This document shows positions 17,415 to 27,255 of a stretch of DNA of 64,000 nucleotides, piece by piece. The notes under the pieces were generated by a model that had not been told where the DNA came from, searched no databases, and saw only the letters and a list, made by a program, of their open reading frames with translations. Origin of the DNA: JANSXG01 sp024743075 (GTDB lineage: Bacteria; Planctomycetota; Phycisphaerae; Phycisphaerales; UBA1924); assembly GCA_042140185.1 (NCBI GenBank), contig CP159477.1, forward strand, positions 1,674,001 to 1,738,000. The letters run 5' to 3'. A program made the position numbers and the translations under genes. Numbering within the stretch: position 1 is the stretch's first letter; the number at the start of each line of letters is the position of its first letter.

Positions 17415-18769
17415 ATGTCCAGCCTGACTTCCCCGACGCCGCAGAACGCGCCCAGCCTCTCGGACCCGATAACGGGAAACACGACGGCGGTGGTCGGTCT
17501 GCAATGGGGCGACGAGGGCAAGGGCAAGGTCATCGATCTGCTGGCCGGATCGCACGATGCCGTCGTTCGGTACAACGGCGGCGCCAACGCGGGTCATTCG
17601 ATCGTGATCGACGGCCAACGGTTTGCGCTGCACCTGATCCCGTCGGGCGTCTTCCGGCCGGACACGGTTTCGGTCATCGGCAACGGAGTGGTGCTCGACC
17701 CGTTCAAGCTTATTGAGGAGATCGAGGGGCTTCGCGAGAGAGGCATCGAAGTGAAGAATCTCGCGATCTCCTCGCGTGCTCATCTCGTGCTGCCCTACCA
17801 CAAGCTGGAAGACGCGATGCTCGAAGATCGCCTCGCGGCCCGCGGGCTTTCGATTGGCACGACGAAGCGTGGCATCGGACCGGCCTACTCGGACAAGGCC
17901 AACCGCGCGACATCGCTCCGAGTCGGAGACCTGCTGGATACCGATTATCTGCGCACAAGGTCGCCAACCTCGCGGAGTACAAGACCGATGCCCTGCGCAG
18001 CATCGATCCGAGCGCCGAAGCGATCGAGCCAAAACGCCTGACCGACGCCCTGCTCGACGCGGCGGAAACTTTGACGCCGTTCATCGAGGACACGGCGTAT
18101 CTGCTCCACGGCATGCTGCGGAAGGGCAAGTCGCTGCTGTTCGAGGGCGCGAACGCAACCCTTCTCGATGTGGACCACGGGACCTACCCGTTCGTCACCT
18201 CGTCGAACTGCTCGGTGCTCGGGATCCCCGCGGGAACCGGTGTACCCGGCGCGGAGGTCAAGCAGGTTGTTGGCGTGCTGAAGGCCTACTCGACGCGTGT
18301 CGGCGGCGGGCCGTTCCCTACCGAGCAGGACAACGAGGTCGGCGATCAGATTCGCCGGCAGGGCAATGAGTACGGCACCACCACGGGCCGGCCCCGCCGC
18401 TGCGGCTGGCTCGATCTCGTCGCGGTGCGCTACGCCGCGATGGTGAACGGCTGTACTTCGCTCTCGCTGATGCTCCTCGACGTCCTGTCCGGGATCGAAG
18501 AACTCCAGGTCTGCACCCGCTACCAGATCGGTGATGACCCCGAGGCGATCACCGGGCGTTTCTTCCCGGACGCGAACCGACTCGCCGGGATTACCCCGTT
18601 GTATGAGTCGCTTCCCGGGTTCCACGGCGATGTGACCAAGTCGCGGAGTTTCGACGAGCTGCCGGCGCCGGCACGACAGTACATCGAGTTCATCGAAGAC
18701 TTCGTCGGCCTCCCGATCTCGATCATCAGTGTGGGGCCGGATCGGTCGCAGACCATTCGTCGCGGTTGA
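17415..18769 (+). CDS. purA: Adenylosuccinate synthetase (frameshifted in this sequence)
   Basis: Makes adenylosuccinate from IMP and aspartate with GTP, the first step to AMP. From ATG 17415: P-loop GLQWGDEGKGKVIDLLA, YNGGANAGH, and later SSNCSVLGIPAGTG and GRPRRCGW. The frame breaks at about 17952-17954 after DTDYLR: one C is missing, and the protein resumes in another frame with HKVANLAEYKTD. Restoring it gives 451 residues, normal for PurA. An upstream extension is possible (ATG 17382), but the core starts just after 17415. Essential in most bacteria, so a sequencing error is likely. Confidence 0.93.
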
Positions 18770-18784
18770 TCGAAACTCTGGCGC

Positions 18785-20881
18785 TCAGTCGTCGGCGAGT
18801 TTCAGATTGCCGCCGCGACCGTTCATCATGCTGCTCGCGGCTTCGAGACGGGCTCGCACATGGGCGTGCTGGCTCGGGAACCGGTTCTCGTCGAACACCT
18901 TGAGCGCGTGCTCAAAGCACTCCACCGCACGGCACAATTGCTGCGAGATGTTTTCACTGGCCTTGAGTTCTGCGATGCCGGTGAACGCCTGGCCGAGGTT
19001 CGCCTGCGTTTTGGCCCACTCGACGGGCTGCCGGTCGCGGGTTCGAACCTTGAGCGCATCGAGGAAACAAGACGCGGCGTGGCGGGCTGCTTCGGCATCC
19101 CCGGACGCCGCGAGTTGCAGGTACACCGATCCCATGTTGCAGCGGGTCGCCGCCCAATCGTTCGGAGCCCGCTGGGGCGTCCGCACCTCCAACGCCCGTT
19201 CGAACGCTTCGATGGCGCGTCGCAGGTTGGCGGTGCGCTCTTCGGGGTCGTCGGTCGGGAGCATGGCCCACGCGCTGCCAAGGTGGCTCTGCGCAGTCGC
19301 CCATTCGCTCCTTCGGGACTCGCGGGACCAGATCTCCAGTGCCGCGGCGTAGCAGGCGATGGCCCGGTCCGCGTTCTGACGAGGTTCTCCGCTGGGGAAC
19401 TGGAGCCAGACGTGGCCGAGATGCATCTGCAGGCGTGCCCAGCCGATCGGATGGGTCTCGCGTCGCCGCACGATCAGCGCGGACGAGTAGCAACTGACGG
19501 CGTGCTCGAGATTCTCGGTCCGATCCCCGGCGGCGCGCCGCTCATAGGCGAGACCGAGGCTCGACTGCGCCGCGGCCCAGTGGCCCGGAGAAGAACCACG
19601 CGTCCAGACACTCAGCGCGTCGGTCAGGCACTCGATCGCCTTCTCGAAATTATCTTCGCGCGCATCGCGGCTGGATGCCGGAAGTTCGAGCAGCGCGGAC
19701 GCCAGGAACTGTTTCAGTTCGGCCCACCAGCCGGGGTACTTCTCCTTCGTGAGCACTCGCAGTGCGCCTTCGAGCAGTTCCACGGCTTCCGTGAGATTGT
19801 CGAGGCGGTCGCCGATGGGAGCGTGCAGGAGCGCGTAGCCGAGAAGGCCGGCGGTCCGCGCCGCTTCGACGTGCGTCCTCGGGATTTTGGTCAGCATCTG
19901 GCGCAGCAGGCGTGTGGAGTCGCCGAAGCGGGCCTTCGCCGATCCTCGCTTGGACTTGAGCATCGCCATCGCCAGCGCGCGCTGGCCGGCCGGGTCGTCG
20001 TCCGAGGGCGATGCGGCGCGGTACTGTTCGAGCGCCTCGTCGTAGCGTCCTTCGAGTTCGTAGCGGTGGCCGCGGAGCATCGCGAGCAGCGAGTCGTCGA
20101 TGTTTCCCTCGAGGTGCGGGAGGAAACTGTCGGCGAGACCGAAGTCGCGTGTGGCGATTGCCGCCACGACCCTCGCGTACGGATCGCTGTCCTGACGCAG
20201 GCGCGAGATCGCCTCGTCCTGCTCGCCGGTGAACTCTCTGTCGCTGGGGAACTCTGCGGGCCGCTTGTCCTCGAATACGGTGTGCCAGATGAGCGCAAGG
20301 TCGGCTGACGAGTGCTCGCGTCCGCCGGCGTACTCGGTATCCAGTTCCTCGGGATCCGGTGCCGCCGGCGCAGGCGACTGCTCGCGGCCGGGGGCAAGGC
20401 CCTGGTCGGCGAAATCTGTGAGCGGGCCGTCGAGCCAGTCGTCGTAGGCGTCGAGTTCGGCGGCGATGCCGGGGCCGGCATCGTGCATCCACTTGGTCAC
20501 GCTGACCAGCAGGGAGGCGTGGCGCCGGAGTGTTGGTTCGATCGCGCTGGAAGTGACGGTCATGGCCTGGTGCCACGAATTTGCCTTCTCCGACGAGATC
20601 AGTTCGTGGCGGCGGCGTCCTCTGGCCAGAGCATCGAGGGCGCGCCGGAGTGTGCCGTACCGACGGACCAAGCGGGAGAGATACGCGGCGGCGCGCTCGC
20701 GGTCACCATCGGAAACCCCCGAGTGAACGACGATCGTGTCAGCGACGAGATGAATCAATTTCGGGACGATCCCCAAGCCGACGGTCGTCGACTTTGTCTT
20801 GCCTTCGAGCGTGGTCACTGCTCCGGCACTAACAGATCCGGCAGTGGCCACGAGCTTTGCGAGCATTCGTGCACTGGCCAT
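18785..20881 (-). CDS. TPR-repeat protein, last gene of a two-component operon
   Basis: 698 residues from ATG 20881 (a longer frame to 20938 exists). The N-terminal ~200 residues are partly hydrophobic/helical (LAKLVATAGSVSAGAV, LGIVPKLIHLVADTIVV) and not recognised. From ~270 on there are degenerate TPRs, and from ~420 at least five regular units of ~50 residues of the form AxECxxxALxVxTRxxxPxxWAxxQxxLG. This repeat type is common in TPR proteins linked to CHAT proteases and other bacterial signalling or defence proteins. No catalytic domain is visible. It follows the response regulator by about 88 bases and runs the same way. Confidence 0.8.
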   Translation of the reverse strand: MASARMLAKLVATAGSVSAGAVTTLEGKTKSTTVGLGIVPKLIHLVADTIVVHSGVSDGDRERAAAYLSRLVRRYGTLRRALDALARGRRRHELISSEKANSWHQAMTVTSSAIEPTLRRHASLLVSVTKWMHDAGPGIAAELDAYDDWLDGPLTDFADQGLAPGREQSPAPAAPDPEELDTEYAGGREHSSADLALIWHTVFEDKRPAEFPSDREFTGEQDEAISRLRQDSDPYARVVAAIATRDFGLADSFLPHLEGNIDDSLLAMLRGHRYELEGRYDEALEQYRAASPSDDDPAGQRALAMAMLKSKRGSAKARFGDSTRLLRQMLTKIPRTHVEAARTAGLLGYALLHAPIGDRLDNLTEAVELLEGALRVLTKEKYPGWWAELKQFLASALLELPASSRDAREDNFEKAIECLTDALSVWTRGSSPGHWAAAQSSLGLAYERRAAGDRTENLEHAVSCYSSALIVRRRETHPIGWARLQMHLGHVWLQFPSGEPRQNADRAIACYAAALEIWSRESRRSEWATAQSHLGSAWAMLPTDDPEERTANLRRAIEAFERALEVRTPQRAPNDWAATRCNMGSVYLQLAASGDAEAARHAASCFLDALKVRTRDRQPVEWAKTQANLGQAFTGIAELKASENISQQLCRAVECFEHALKVFDENRFPSQHAHVRARLEAASSMMNGRGGNLKLADD

Positions 20882-20968
20882 GCTTCCAAAGTACGCCGTA
20901 GCAACACTTTGGCGAAACAAAATCCGGACGAATTCCATAAATTCCCGGTTGCCGTCTGGGAGTCGGCT

Positions 20969-21609
20969 TCAAAACCCGGCTTCGCGGAGCCACTCGCTCG
21001 GGACCGCGTCGAGAGCGTTCGCGACGCTCAGCAGACTCTCCAGACTTGGCAGGTGCGCACCGCGCTCGATGCTGGAAAGCTGCGACACACTGACACCTGA
21101 CGCCTCGGACATTTCCTTGAGGGTCCAGCTTCGCTCGGTGCGGGCAAGCCGGATCTGGCGCCGAGCGCCTGCCGCAGCCGGTCCTGGGGCAGTCCGCCCA
21201 AGCCGAACTCGCTGGCCGCGTTGGCCAGCACCGTTCGCAGGTCGTCGATGCCGAAGGGCTTGGCGAGGTAATCGAACACATCACGTTTGAATGTCGTGCG
21301 CATGCTCTCGAGCGATGGGAAACCCGTGATCACGATGACACAGAGTTTCTGCCACCGACGCCGGATCTCCTCGAGAACCTCCTGACCGGATGCCTTTCCC
21401 ATGTTCATGTCGAGCAGCACGGCATCCGGTAGATCGTCTTCGCACGCGTCGAAGAACGCCTTGGGAGTTCCGACTGCTCGGACAGAGTGCCCGTCGGTAG
21501 CCAGCAGGTCGGTGATGTACTCCCGGAAGTCAGCGTCGTCGTCGAGGGCGACGATCGAGAGCGGGTGGACCGATTCCAGGGTCTCGCTGCTTTGGAGCGC
21601 TTCGTTCAT
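20969..21609 (-). CDS. Response regulator with XRE-type HTH output (frameshifted)
   Basis: Residues 1-125 form a receiver domain: acidic pocket ALDDDADF, phosphoacceptor Asp67 in LLDMNMG, Thr in VITGFPS, Lys117 in YLAKPFG. At about 21163-21167 one base is missing. In the next frame the protein continues with RRQIRLARTERSWTLKEMSE and SGVSVSQLSSIERGAHLPSL, a clear Xre/Cro helix-turn-helix, and ends EWLREAGF at 20969; total 213 residues when restored. XRE domains are a rare output for response regulators. ATG 21609 has GGAG 6 bases upstream. The kinase gene lies just upstream. Confidence 0.88.
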
Positions 21610-21669
21610 CCAGGTCTCCGTACGGGCGTGAGCGCCGGTCCACGCAGCATACCACGGCTTCTACCGTAT

Positions 21670-23163
21670 TCAGGGGCTCGGACACGATTCCGACGGTTCA
21701 AATAGCGGACAGTCCTTCACCGGGAGCACGACCTCGAAGATCGCACCGGTATCCGGTCCCGGCCGATTGCCGGCGATGAGCACGCCGCCGTGCTCCTTGA
21801 TGATGCCCTCGGCAACGGCGAGGCCGAGGCCGGTGCCGTGGCTGTCGAGGCGGGTCGATGCGAAGGGTTCGAACAGACGCGGGAGCACCGCCGGATCGAT
21901 GCCCGGTCCGTCATCGGTGATGCGAACGCTGATCCAGCGTGCCCCTTCCCGCTCGATGATCTCGTGAGACACCCGGATGCTGCCGCGAGGGCCGGTACCC
22001 GTGTCGAGCGCGTCGACCGCGTTGCGAAGCAGATTCACGAAGACCTGAGTCAGCCGATCCGGGTCTCCGAGCACCTGCTCCTCCGTCGCATCGTTCAGCG
22101 AGTTGGTGAACCCGATGGCCCTGGCATCGCGGTCGAGCGAGACAAGCGTCCACGACTCCTCGACGATTTCTCGGAGGTGAAGCGGCGTACGGGAAGGCTC
22201 CCGTGCCCGCGCGAAATCGAGCAGCGATTCACCGAGTCGTTCCAGGCGGCCGACCACGCGCTTGATGAGTTCGAGTCGCGGTCGCTGGGACTCGGGAACA
22301 CCGTGCTCGTCGAACTGCTGCACGCTCCCCTTCAGCACCGCGAGGGGTGTGTTCAGCTCGTGGGCGATGCCCGCGCTCATCATGCCGAGGCTCGCGAGGC
22401 GGTCCTGGTCGGCGAGGTTGCGCCGCGCGGTTTCGAGCATGTGGTTCTTGCGCTTCAGTTCCGTCGCGACCGATTCGAGCTCTTCCAGCGCGTCGTTGAG
22501 GTCGCGTTCCTGACTGCGGAGTTTGAGAATGGACCGGTTGCGGCTGCGCATGATCTCGCCCAGTTCGTCGTTCGGAATCTCGCTCTCCGGGATCAGTTCG
22601 GATTCCTGTCGCCCCTCCTGCACCGCGAGGTCGGCGCGCCGGAGACGCTCGATCGGCAGGTACACCTGCGATGGGAGCACGAACACTTCGAGCGTCAGCG
22701 CGATCACGCCGTATACGCCGAGTAGAGCGGCACCGAGCAGGATGTACATGCGAGTGATGGCTTCCTGACCCGCGCTCTCACGCAGGGTGGCGACGACCAG
22801 TTGGTTGTCGGATGGGCGCTGCACCGCGGCGATCGGGCGTCCTCGGGCGTCGCGTCCATCGATAATCTCGCCCGCCTCGCGCTGGACCTGTTCGAGCAGA
22901 TCCAGGGGGATGATCGAAGGCGAGGACGAGTAGACCGCGAAGTCGATTCCACCCGCCTGCTCTCGCGCGCGATCCGCATCGGCGAGCAGCAGACCGAGCG
23001 CGAGTCGGCACTCCTGCTGCTCCGAGCGCGTGACAAGCTCGAGCATCGACACGCGCACGGACAGAATGATGATCACCGTGAGCGCGAGCGAGAACACCGT
23101 GTGGAGCACGATCAGCTTGCGCCGGATCCTCGCGGTCGCCTGGGTCGGACGCGAACGCTTCAC
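21670..23163 (-). CDS. Membrane sensor histidine kinase
   Basis: 497 residues from GTG 23163, whose start overlaps the TGA of the preceding gene (GTGA). Membrane helices at ~18-40 and ~140-163 enclose a ~100-residue extracytoplasmic sensor region. Then come a HAMP-like linker, a coiled coil (~215-255), the H-box AGIAHELNTPLAVL (His268), an N-box near NLLRNAVDAL, and ATP-binding loops DDGPGI and GTGLGLAV. It should phosphorylate the response regulator encoded 60 bases downstream. The signal is unknown. Confidence 0.95.
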   Translation of the reverse strand: MKRSRPTQATARIRRKLIVLHTVFSLALTVIIILSVRVSMLELVTRSEQQECRLALGLLLADADRAREQAGGIDFAVYSSSPSIIPLDLLEQVQREAGEIIDGRDARGRPIAAVQRPSDNQLVVATLRESAGQEAITRMYILLGAALLGVYGVIALTLEVFVLPSQVYLPIERLRRADLAVQEGRQESELIPESEIPNDELGEIMRSRNRSILKLRSQERDLNDALEELESVATELKRKNHMLETARRNLADQDRLASLGMMSAGIAHELNTPLAVLKGSVQQFDEHGVPESQRPRLELIKRVVGRLERLGESLLDFARAREPSRTPLHLREIVEESWTLVSLDRDARAIGFTNSLNDATEEQVLGDPDRLTQVFVNLLRNAVDALDTGTGPRGSIRVSHEIIEREGARWISVRITDDGPGIDPAVLPRLFEPFASTRLDSHGTGLGLAVAEGIIKEHGGVLIAGNRPGPDTGAIFEVVLPVKDCPLFEPSESCPSP

Positions 23164-23786
23164 GGCAACGGGTCCGCGGTTGCCGGCGGATTGTCCCCGC
23201 TCGGAAGGGTCTGGCTGGCATCCTGCCAGCTGAGGAGGTCGAACAGGACAACCGTCATCAGCACGACGAACACCGCCAGCGCGCCTGCGAGCAGCATGCC
23301 GCTTCGCTTCTCTCTGCGCCGTGCCGCGTCGCGGGCGGTGTGAAGCCGATTCAAAAGTTCGGCGCGATCGAGCGCATCAAAACGGACTCGGAGATCATCA
23401 GCGATCGCTCGCGACTCACCACCGAGGCGGGACCGCCCCTCATCGAGCGTCCTTCGGGCCGCGGCCGCATCGCGTTCACAGATCCACCCGATCTCGGCGA
23501 CGCTCAGGCCGGCACCGCCTTCGAGCCACAGGCACGCACGCTGGATCAGGCCGAGCGGCTCAAGTGTCGGGCACACCGGCGCCTCCGCGCCGGACTCCGG
23601 CCGGACACCCCAGAGTTTCGCTCGGACCAGCGCTTCCCTTCGCAGTCGAGCCTCGGAAACGCGGCCAAGATCGGGGTGATCGCGCGCAATGGAGGCGACC
23701 ACGCGCGCCGCCCCGGAAGCGCGATTCGTGCAGGCGAGCGCGAGCTTCCAGAGGTCTTCTTCGATGGGCGCGAGTTGCTCCGCCAT
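23160..23786 (-). CDS. Small membrane protein with possible HTH, first gene of kinase operon
   Basis: 208 residues. The N-terminal ~130 residues are helical; the stretch GLSVAEIGWICERDAAAARR looks like the helix-turn-helix of sigma-factor region 4 (SVAEIA...AVR), although no region 2 is present. A membrane helix lies at ~163-185 (SGMLLAGALAVFVVLMTVVLF), leaving a short Pro-rich extracytoplasmic tail. It overlaps the histidine kinase gene by 4 bases, so translational coupling is likely. It may be an anchored regulator or an accessory to the kinase; this is inference. Confidence 0.65.
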   Translation of the reverse strand: MAEQLAPIEEDLWKLALACTNRASGAARVVASIARDHPDLGRVSEARLRREALVRAKLWGVRPESGAEAPVCPTLEPLGLIQRACLWLEGGAGLSVAEIGWICERDAAAARRTLDEGRSRLGGESRAIADDLRVRFDALDRAELLNRLHTARDAARRREKRSGMLLAGALAVFVVLMTVVLFDLLSWQDASQTLPSGDNPPATADPLP

Positions 23787-23877
23787 GCCCGCATTCTACG
23801 CCGCGCCGTCATCGACGGCGTGGTACATTCACCCCCCCAAGAACGCTCCACGCACCGATCACGGAGAGACCGAACAG

Positions 23878-25323
23878 ATGACCGGCGAGACCACCACACG
23901 GATCGAGAAAGACACCATGGGCGAGATGACCGTCCCCGCCAACGCTCTGTACGGAGCGTCGACGCAGCGGGCGGTCGAAAACTTCCCGATCTCCGGACGG
24001 ACGGTGCCGAATGCGATTTTCTACGCGTTCGGCCACCTCAAGGCCTGCTGCGCCGCGGTCAACCGCGATCTGGGACGCCTGAACGATGCGCGAGCGGACG
24101 CAATCGTTCAGGCCGCCGGGGAGATTGGCCAGGGCAAGCATCATGAGCACTTCCCCGTCGATATCTTCCAGACCGGCTCCGGCACCTCGACGAACATGAA
24201 CGCGAACGAGGTCATCGCCAACCTCATCTGCGTGGCCAACGGCGCGCCGATCGGCTCGTCGAAGAACGCCGACTACATCGGTGACGCCGAAACCGGACGA
24301 GGCGTACACCCGAACGATCACGTCAACATGGGGCAGTCCTCGAACGACACGTTCCCGACCGCGATCCACATCGCGGCGGCGTACGACATCAAGAACCACC
24401 TTGAGCCGGCGCTCGAGAAACTCGCTCAGGCGCTCGAGACGAAAGCGAAGGCCTGGGACGGGATCGTCAAGATCGGTCGCACCCACCTGCAGGACGCGAC
24501 ACCGATCCGGCTGGGGCAGGAGTTCAGCGGCTACGCACAGCAGATGCGACACGCCGAGCGCCGGGCGCACCAGGCGCTCGAAGCGCTGTGCGAACTGCCC
24601 ATCGGCGGCACAGCGGTCGGCACCGGTATCAACACGCACCCGGAGTTCGGCCGCCGAGTCGCGGACGCGCTCGCCGAACGACTGGATATCCCGTTCGAAG
24701 AGGCCCACAACCACTTCGAGGCTCAGCACGCCAAGGACGCCGTGGTCGAGGCCTCCGGGCATCTCAAGACCATCGCCATCTCACTCAGCAAGATCGCCAA
24801 CGACGTCCGTTGGCTCGGTTCCGGCCCACGCTGCGGCATCGGCGAACTGAAGCTTCAGGCGACCCAGCCCGGCTCATCGATCATGCCCGGCAAAGTCAAC
24901 CCGGTCATGTGCGAGATGGCGGTGCAGGTCGCCTGTCAGGTCATGGGCAACGACGCGGCGATCAACTTCGGTGCGTTCGGGGGTGTTGGCTCGATCCTCG
25001 ACTTGAACGTCGCCATGCCGATGATGGCGGACAACCTGATCGAATCGATCCACCTGCTCGCGCGGGCTTGCGATGTGTTCACGGACAAGTGCATTGAGGG
25101 TCTCGAGCCCGACGCGAAGCGCTGCGAGGAGCTCATCGAGGGCTCGCTGGCGATGTGCACCTCGCTGGTGCCGGTCATCGGCTACGACAAGTCCGCGGCG
25201 ATCGCCAAGAAGGCGTACGCCGAGGGCAAGACGGTTCGTCAGGTGGCGATCGAGGACGGCGTGCTGAGCGCGGAGCAACTCAACGATCTGCTGGATCCAG
25301 AGAGCATGACGCGGGCGCACTGA
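23878..25323 (+). CDS. fumC: Fumarate hydratase class II
   Basis: 481 residues from ATG 23878, in the normal size range for FumC, which interconverts fumarate and malate in the TCA cycle. Visible are GASTQRAVENFPISG, GSGTSTNMNANEV, the substrate-site GQSSNDTFPTA, and the family signature GSSIMPGKVNP. The open frame reaches upstream to 23689, but the fumarase similarity begins with EKDTMGEMTVPANALYG. It ends before a strong bidirectional terminator shared with thrS. Confidence 0.97.
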   Translation: MTGETTTRIEKDTMGEMTVPANALYGASTQRAVENFPISGRTVPNAIFYAFGHLKACCAAVNRDLGRLNDARADAIVQAAGEIGQGKHHEHFPVDIFQTGSGTSTNMNANEVIANLICVANGAPIGSSKNADYIGDAETGRGVHPNDHVNMGQSSNDTFPTAIHIAAAYDIKNHLEPALEKLAQALETKAKAWDGIVKIGRTHLQDATPIRLGQEFSGYAQQMRHAERRAHQALEALCELPIGGTAVGTGINTHPEFGRRVADALAERLDIPFEEAHNHFEAQHAKDAVVEASGHLKTIAISLSKIANDVRWLGSGPRCGIGELKLQATQPGSSIMPGKVNPVMCEMAVQVACQVMGNDAAINFGAFGGVGSILDLNVAMPMMADNLIESIHLLARACDVFTDKCIEGLEPDAKRCEELIEGSLAMCTSLVPVIGYDKSAAIAKKAYAEGKTVRQVAIEDGVLSAEQLNDLLDPESMTRAH

Positions 25324-25348
25324 TCTTGTTGCCGGCAAGACACCAACG

Positions 25349-25378
25349 AAAGACGCCTCCGAATTCGGAGGCGTCTTT
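25349..25378. terminator. Bidirectional palindromic terminator between fumC and thrS
   Basis: Thirty bases form a perfect palindrome: AAAGACGCCTCCGAA followed by its exact complement. The A/T ends supply a short T-run for transcripts coming from either side. It lies between the convergent fumC and thrS, so it can stop both. Confidence 0.85.
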
Positions 25379-25398
25379 CATGGCCCTTTCGGACTCGA

Positions 25399-27255
25399 TC
25401 AGCGCATGTCCCGGCGCACATCGACCCGGTCGCGAATCTCGTCCCTGAGTTCGGACATGAACGTGTCCAATGCCAAGACGGGCTGATCCTCGATGCCGTA
25501 GCGGCGCATGGTCACGGTGTTCTGCTCGGCTTCCTGCTCGCCCACGATCAGGTTGATCGGGATCTTGCGGGTCGTGCCGGAGCGGATCTTCTTGCCCATG
25601 GTCGCGTTTGAGTCGTCGAGCTCGGTGCGCACAAGGTCCTTGCGCAACATCGCCTCGAGCTTCTTGGCGTAGTCGATGACCTTTTCGCTCACCGGGATAA
25701 TGTTCACCTGCACCGGTGCGAGCCAGGTGGGGAACGCTCCGGCGTAGTGCTCGATCAGGATCGCGATGAACCGCTCGTGCGTGCCCAGCGGGGCGCGGTG
25801 GATGCAGTACGGCGTTTTCTCCTCGCCGTCGCTGTCGGTGTACACGAGGCCGAACCGCTTTGGCACCGCGAAGTCGAGCTGGTTGGTCGTCGCGGTAAAT
25901 TCGCGCCCGGTGACCGTACGAAACTCGTAGTCCACCTTCGGGCCGTAGAACGCCGCCTCGCCGCGCTCCATGGTGTATGAGAGACCGAGTTCCTCGAGCG
26001 CCTCCTGAACCACTTTCTCGGTGAACGCCCAGCCCTCCGGGTCGTCCACGTACTTGTCGCCCTTCTTCGGGTCGTCCGGGTCCCACTGGCTCAGACGCAG
26101 GTAGTAGTCCTCGAAGCCGAAGAGGTCGTAGTAGGTCTTGTGCAGGTCCATAACCGCCTTGAACTCGTCCTTGAGTTGCTCGGGCGTCACGTAGATGTGC
26201 GCATCGTTCATGCACATGCCGCGCACGCGGGTCAGGCCCTGCAGCGCACCCGCCCGCTCGAAGCGGTAGCACCGCCCGTACTCACTGATGCGCAGCGGCA
26301 GGTCGCGGTACGAGTGCTTCTGCGCCTTGAAGATCATGTGGTGGTGCGGGCAGTTCATCGGCTTGAGGTAGTACCGCTCGGTTGGGTTCTCGTCGCCCTC
26401 ACCACCGCCGTCCGGGCCCTCCTCGTACAGTTCCATCGGCGGGAACATCGAGTGCTTGTACAGCGGCAGGTGCCCGGAGGTGTAGTACAGCCCCTCGCGG
26501 GTGATCTCCGGCGTGGACACCTTGTGGTACCCCGCCGCGAACTCCATTTCGTACGCCAGCTTCTCAAGCTCGTGCCGGATCGCCGCGCCGTTGGGCAGCC
26601 ACAGCGGCAGCCCCTTGCCGACCTCATCGGCGATCGAGTAGATGCCGAGTTTCTGTCCGAGGATGCGGTGATCGTTCTTCTTTGCTTCCTCGACCGCCTG
26701 CGCGTGGGCTTTCAACTCGTCCTTCGACTCAAAGGCATAAGCGTAGATACGCGTCATCTGCACGTTCTTTTCGTCGCCACGCCAGTATGCGCCGGCGAGC
26801 GAGTGCAGCTTGAAACAGTCCGGACGCAGGTTCTTGGTGTTCTCCACGTGCGGCCCTTCGCACATGTCCACGAACGGGCCGTTCGTGTAGAACCCGATCG
26901 TGTCGAATCCCTTTTTGTCGTGCAGTTCCTTGCAGTACTCGACCTTGTGGGGCTCGCCCATCTCGGTCAGGCGGGCGATCGCCTGCTCAAACGGCAGATC
27001 CTCTTGCACGAACGGCTGGTCTTCGCGACAGATCTTCTGCATCCGCTTCTGGATGCCCTTGAGATCCTCGTCGGTCAGGACGACGCCCTCGGGGAACAGA
27101 AAATCGTAGTAGAACCCGTCGTCGATCGGCGGGCCGAAGCCCAGCTTCACGCCGGGGTACAGCTCCTGTACCGCCTGGGCCAGGACATGCGCCAGGGAGT
27201 GACGGAGCTTGTAGAGGTCCGAGTTCTTGTCGACGGTGCGCTCGATGACCGGCAT
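25399..27255 (-). CDS. thrS: Threonyl-tRNA synthetase lacking the TGS domain
   Basis: 618 residues from ATG 27255 with AAAGGAA just upstream. It charges tRNA-Thr. It begins almost directly with the editing domain (RHSLAHVLAQAVQELYPG, HxxxH type, plus CEGPHVENT), so the ~60-residue N-terminal TGS domain of most bacterial enzymes is missing. The catalytic core shows motif 2 RISEYGRCYRFE and motif 3 HRAPLGTHERF, and zinc ligands in PMNCPHHHM. An insertion rich in Gly/Asp/Glu lies before the zinc site (YEEGPDGGGEGDENPTERYY). The anticodon-binding domain is at the end. Confidence 0.96.
   Translation of the reverse strand: MPVIERTVDKNSDLYKLRHSLAHVLAQAVQELYPGVKLGFGPPIDDGFYYDFLFPEGVVLTDEDLKGIQKRMQKICREDQPFVQEDLPFEQAIARLTEMGEPHKVEYCKELHDKKGFDTIGFYTNGPFVDMCEGPHVENTKNLRPDCFKLHSLAGAYWRGDEKNVQMTRIYAYAFESKDELKAHAQAVEEAKKNDHRILGQKLGIYSIADEVGKGLPLWLPNGAAIRHELEKLAYEMEFAAGYHKVSTPEITREGLYYTSGHLPLYKHSMFPPMELYEEGPDGGGEGDENPTERYYLKPMNCPHHHMIFKAQKHSYRDLPLRISEYGRCYRFERAGALQGLTRVRGMCMNDAHIYVTPEQLKDEFKAVMDLHKTYYDLFGFEDYYLRLSQWDPDDPKKGDKYVDDPEGWAFTEKVVQEALEELGLSYTMERGEAAFYGPKVDYEFRTVTGREFTATTNQLDFAVPKRFGLVYTDSDGEEKTPYCIHRAPLGTHERFIAILIEHYAGAFPTWLAPVQVNIIPVSEKVIDYAKKLEAMLRKDLVRTELDDSNATMGKKIRSGTTRKIPINLIVGEQEAEQNTVTMRRYGIEDQPVLALDTFMSELRDEIRDRVDVRRDMR

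Noticed and set aside
18860..20308. Long plus-strand frame opposite the TPR gene
   Set aside because: The minus-strand product has regular repeats; the plus-strand one is unordered and Arg/Gly-rich.
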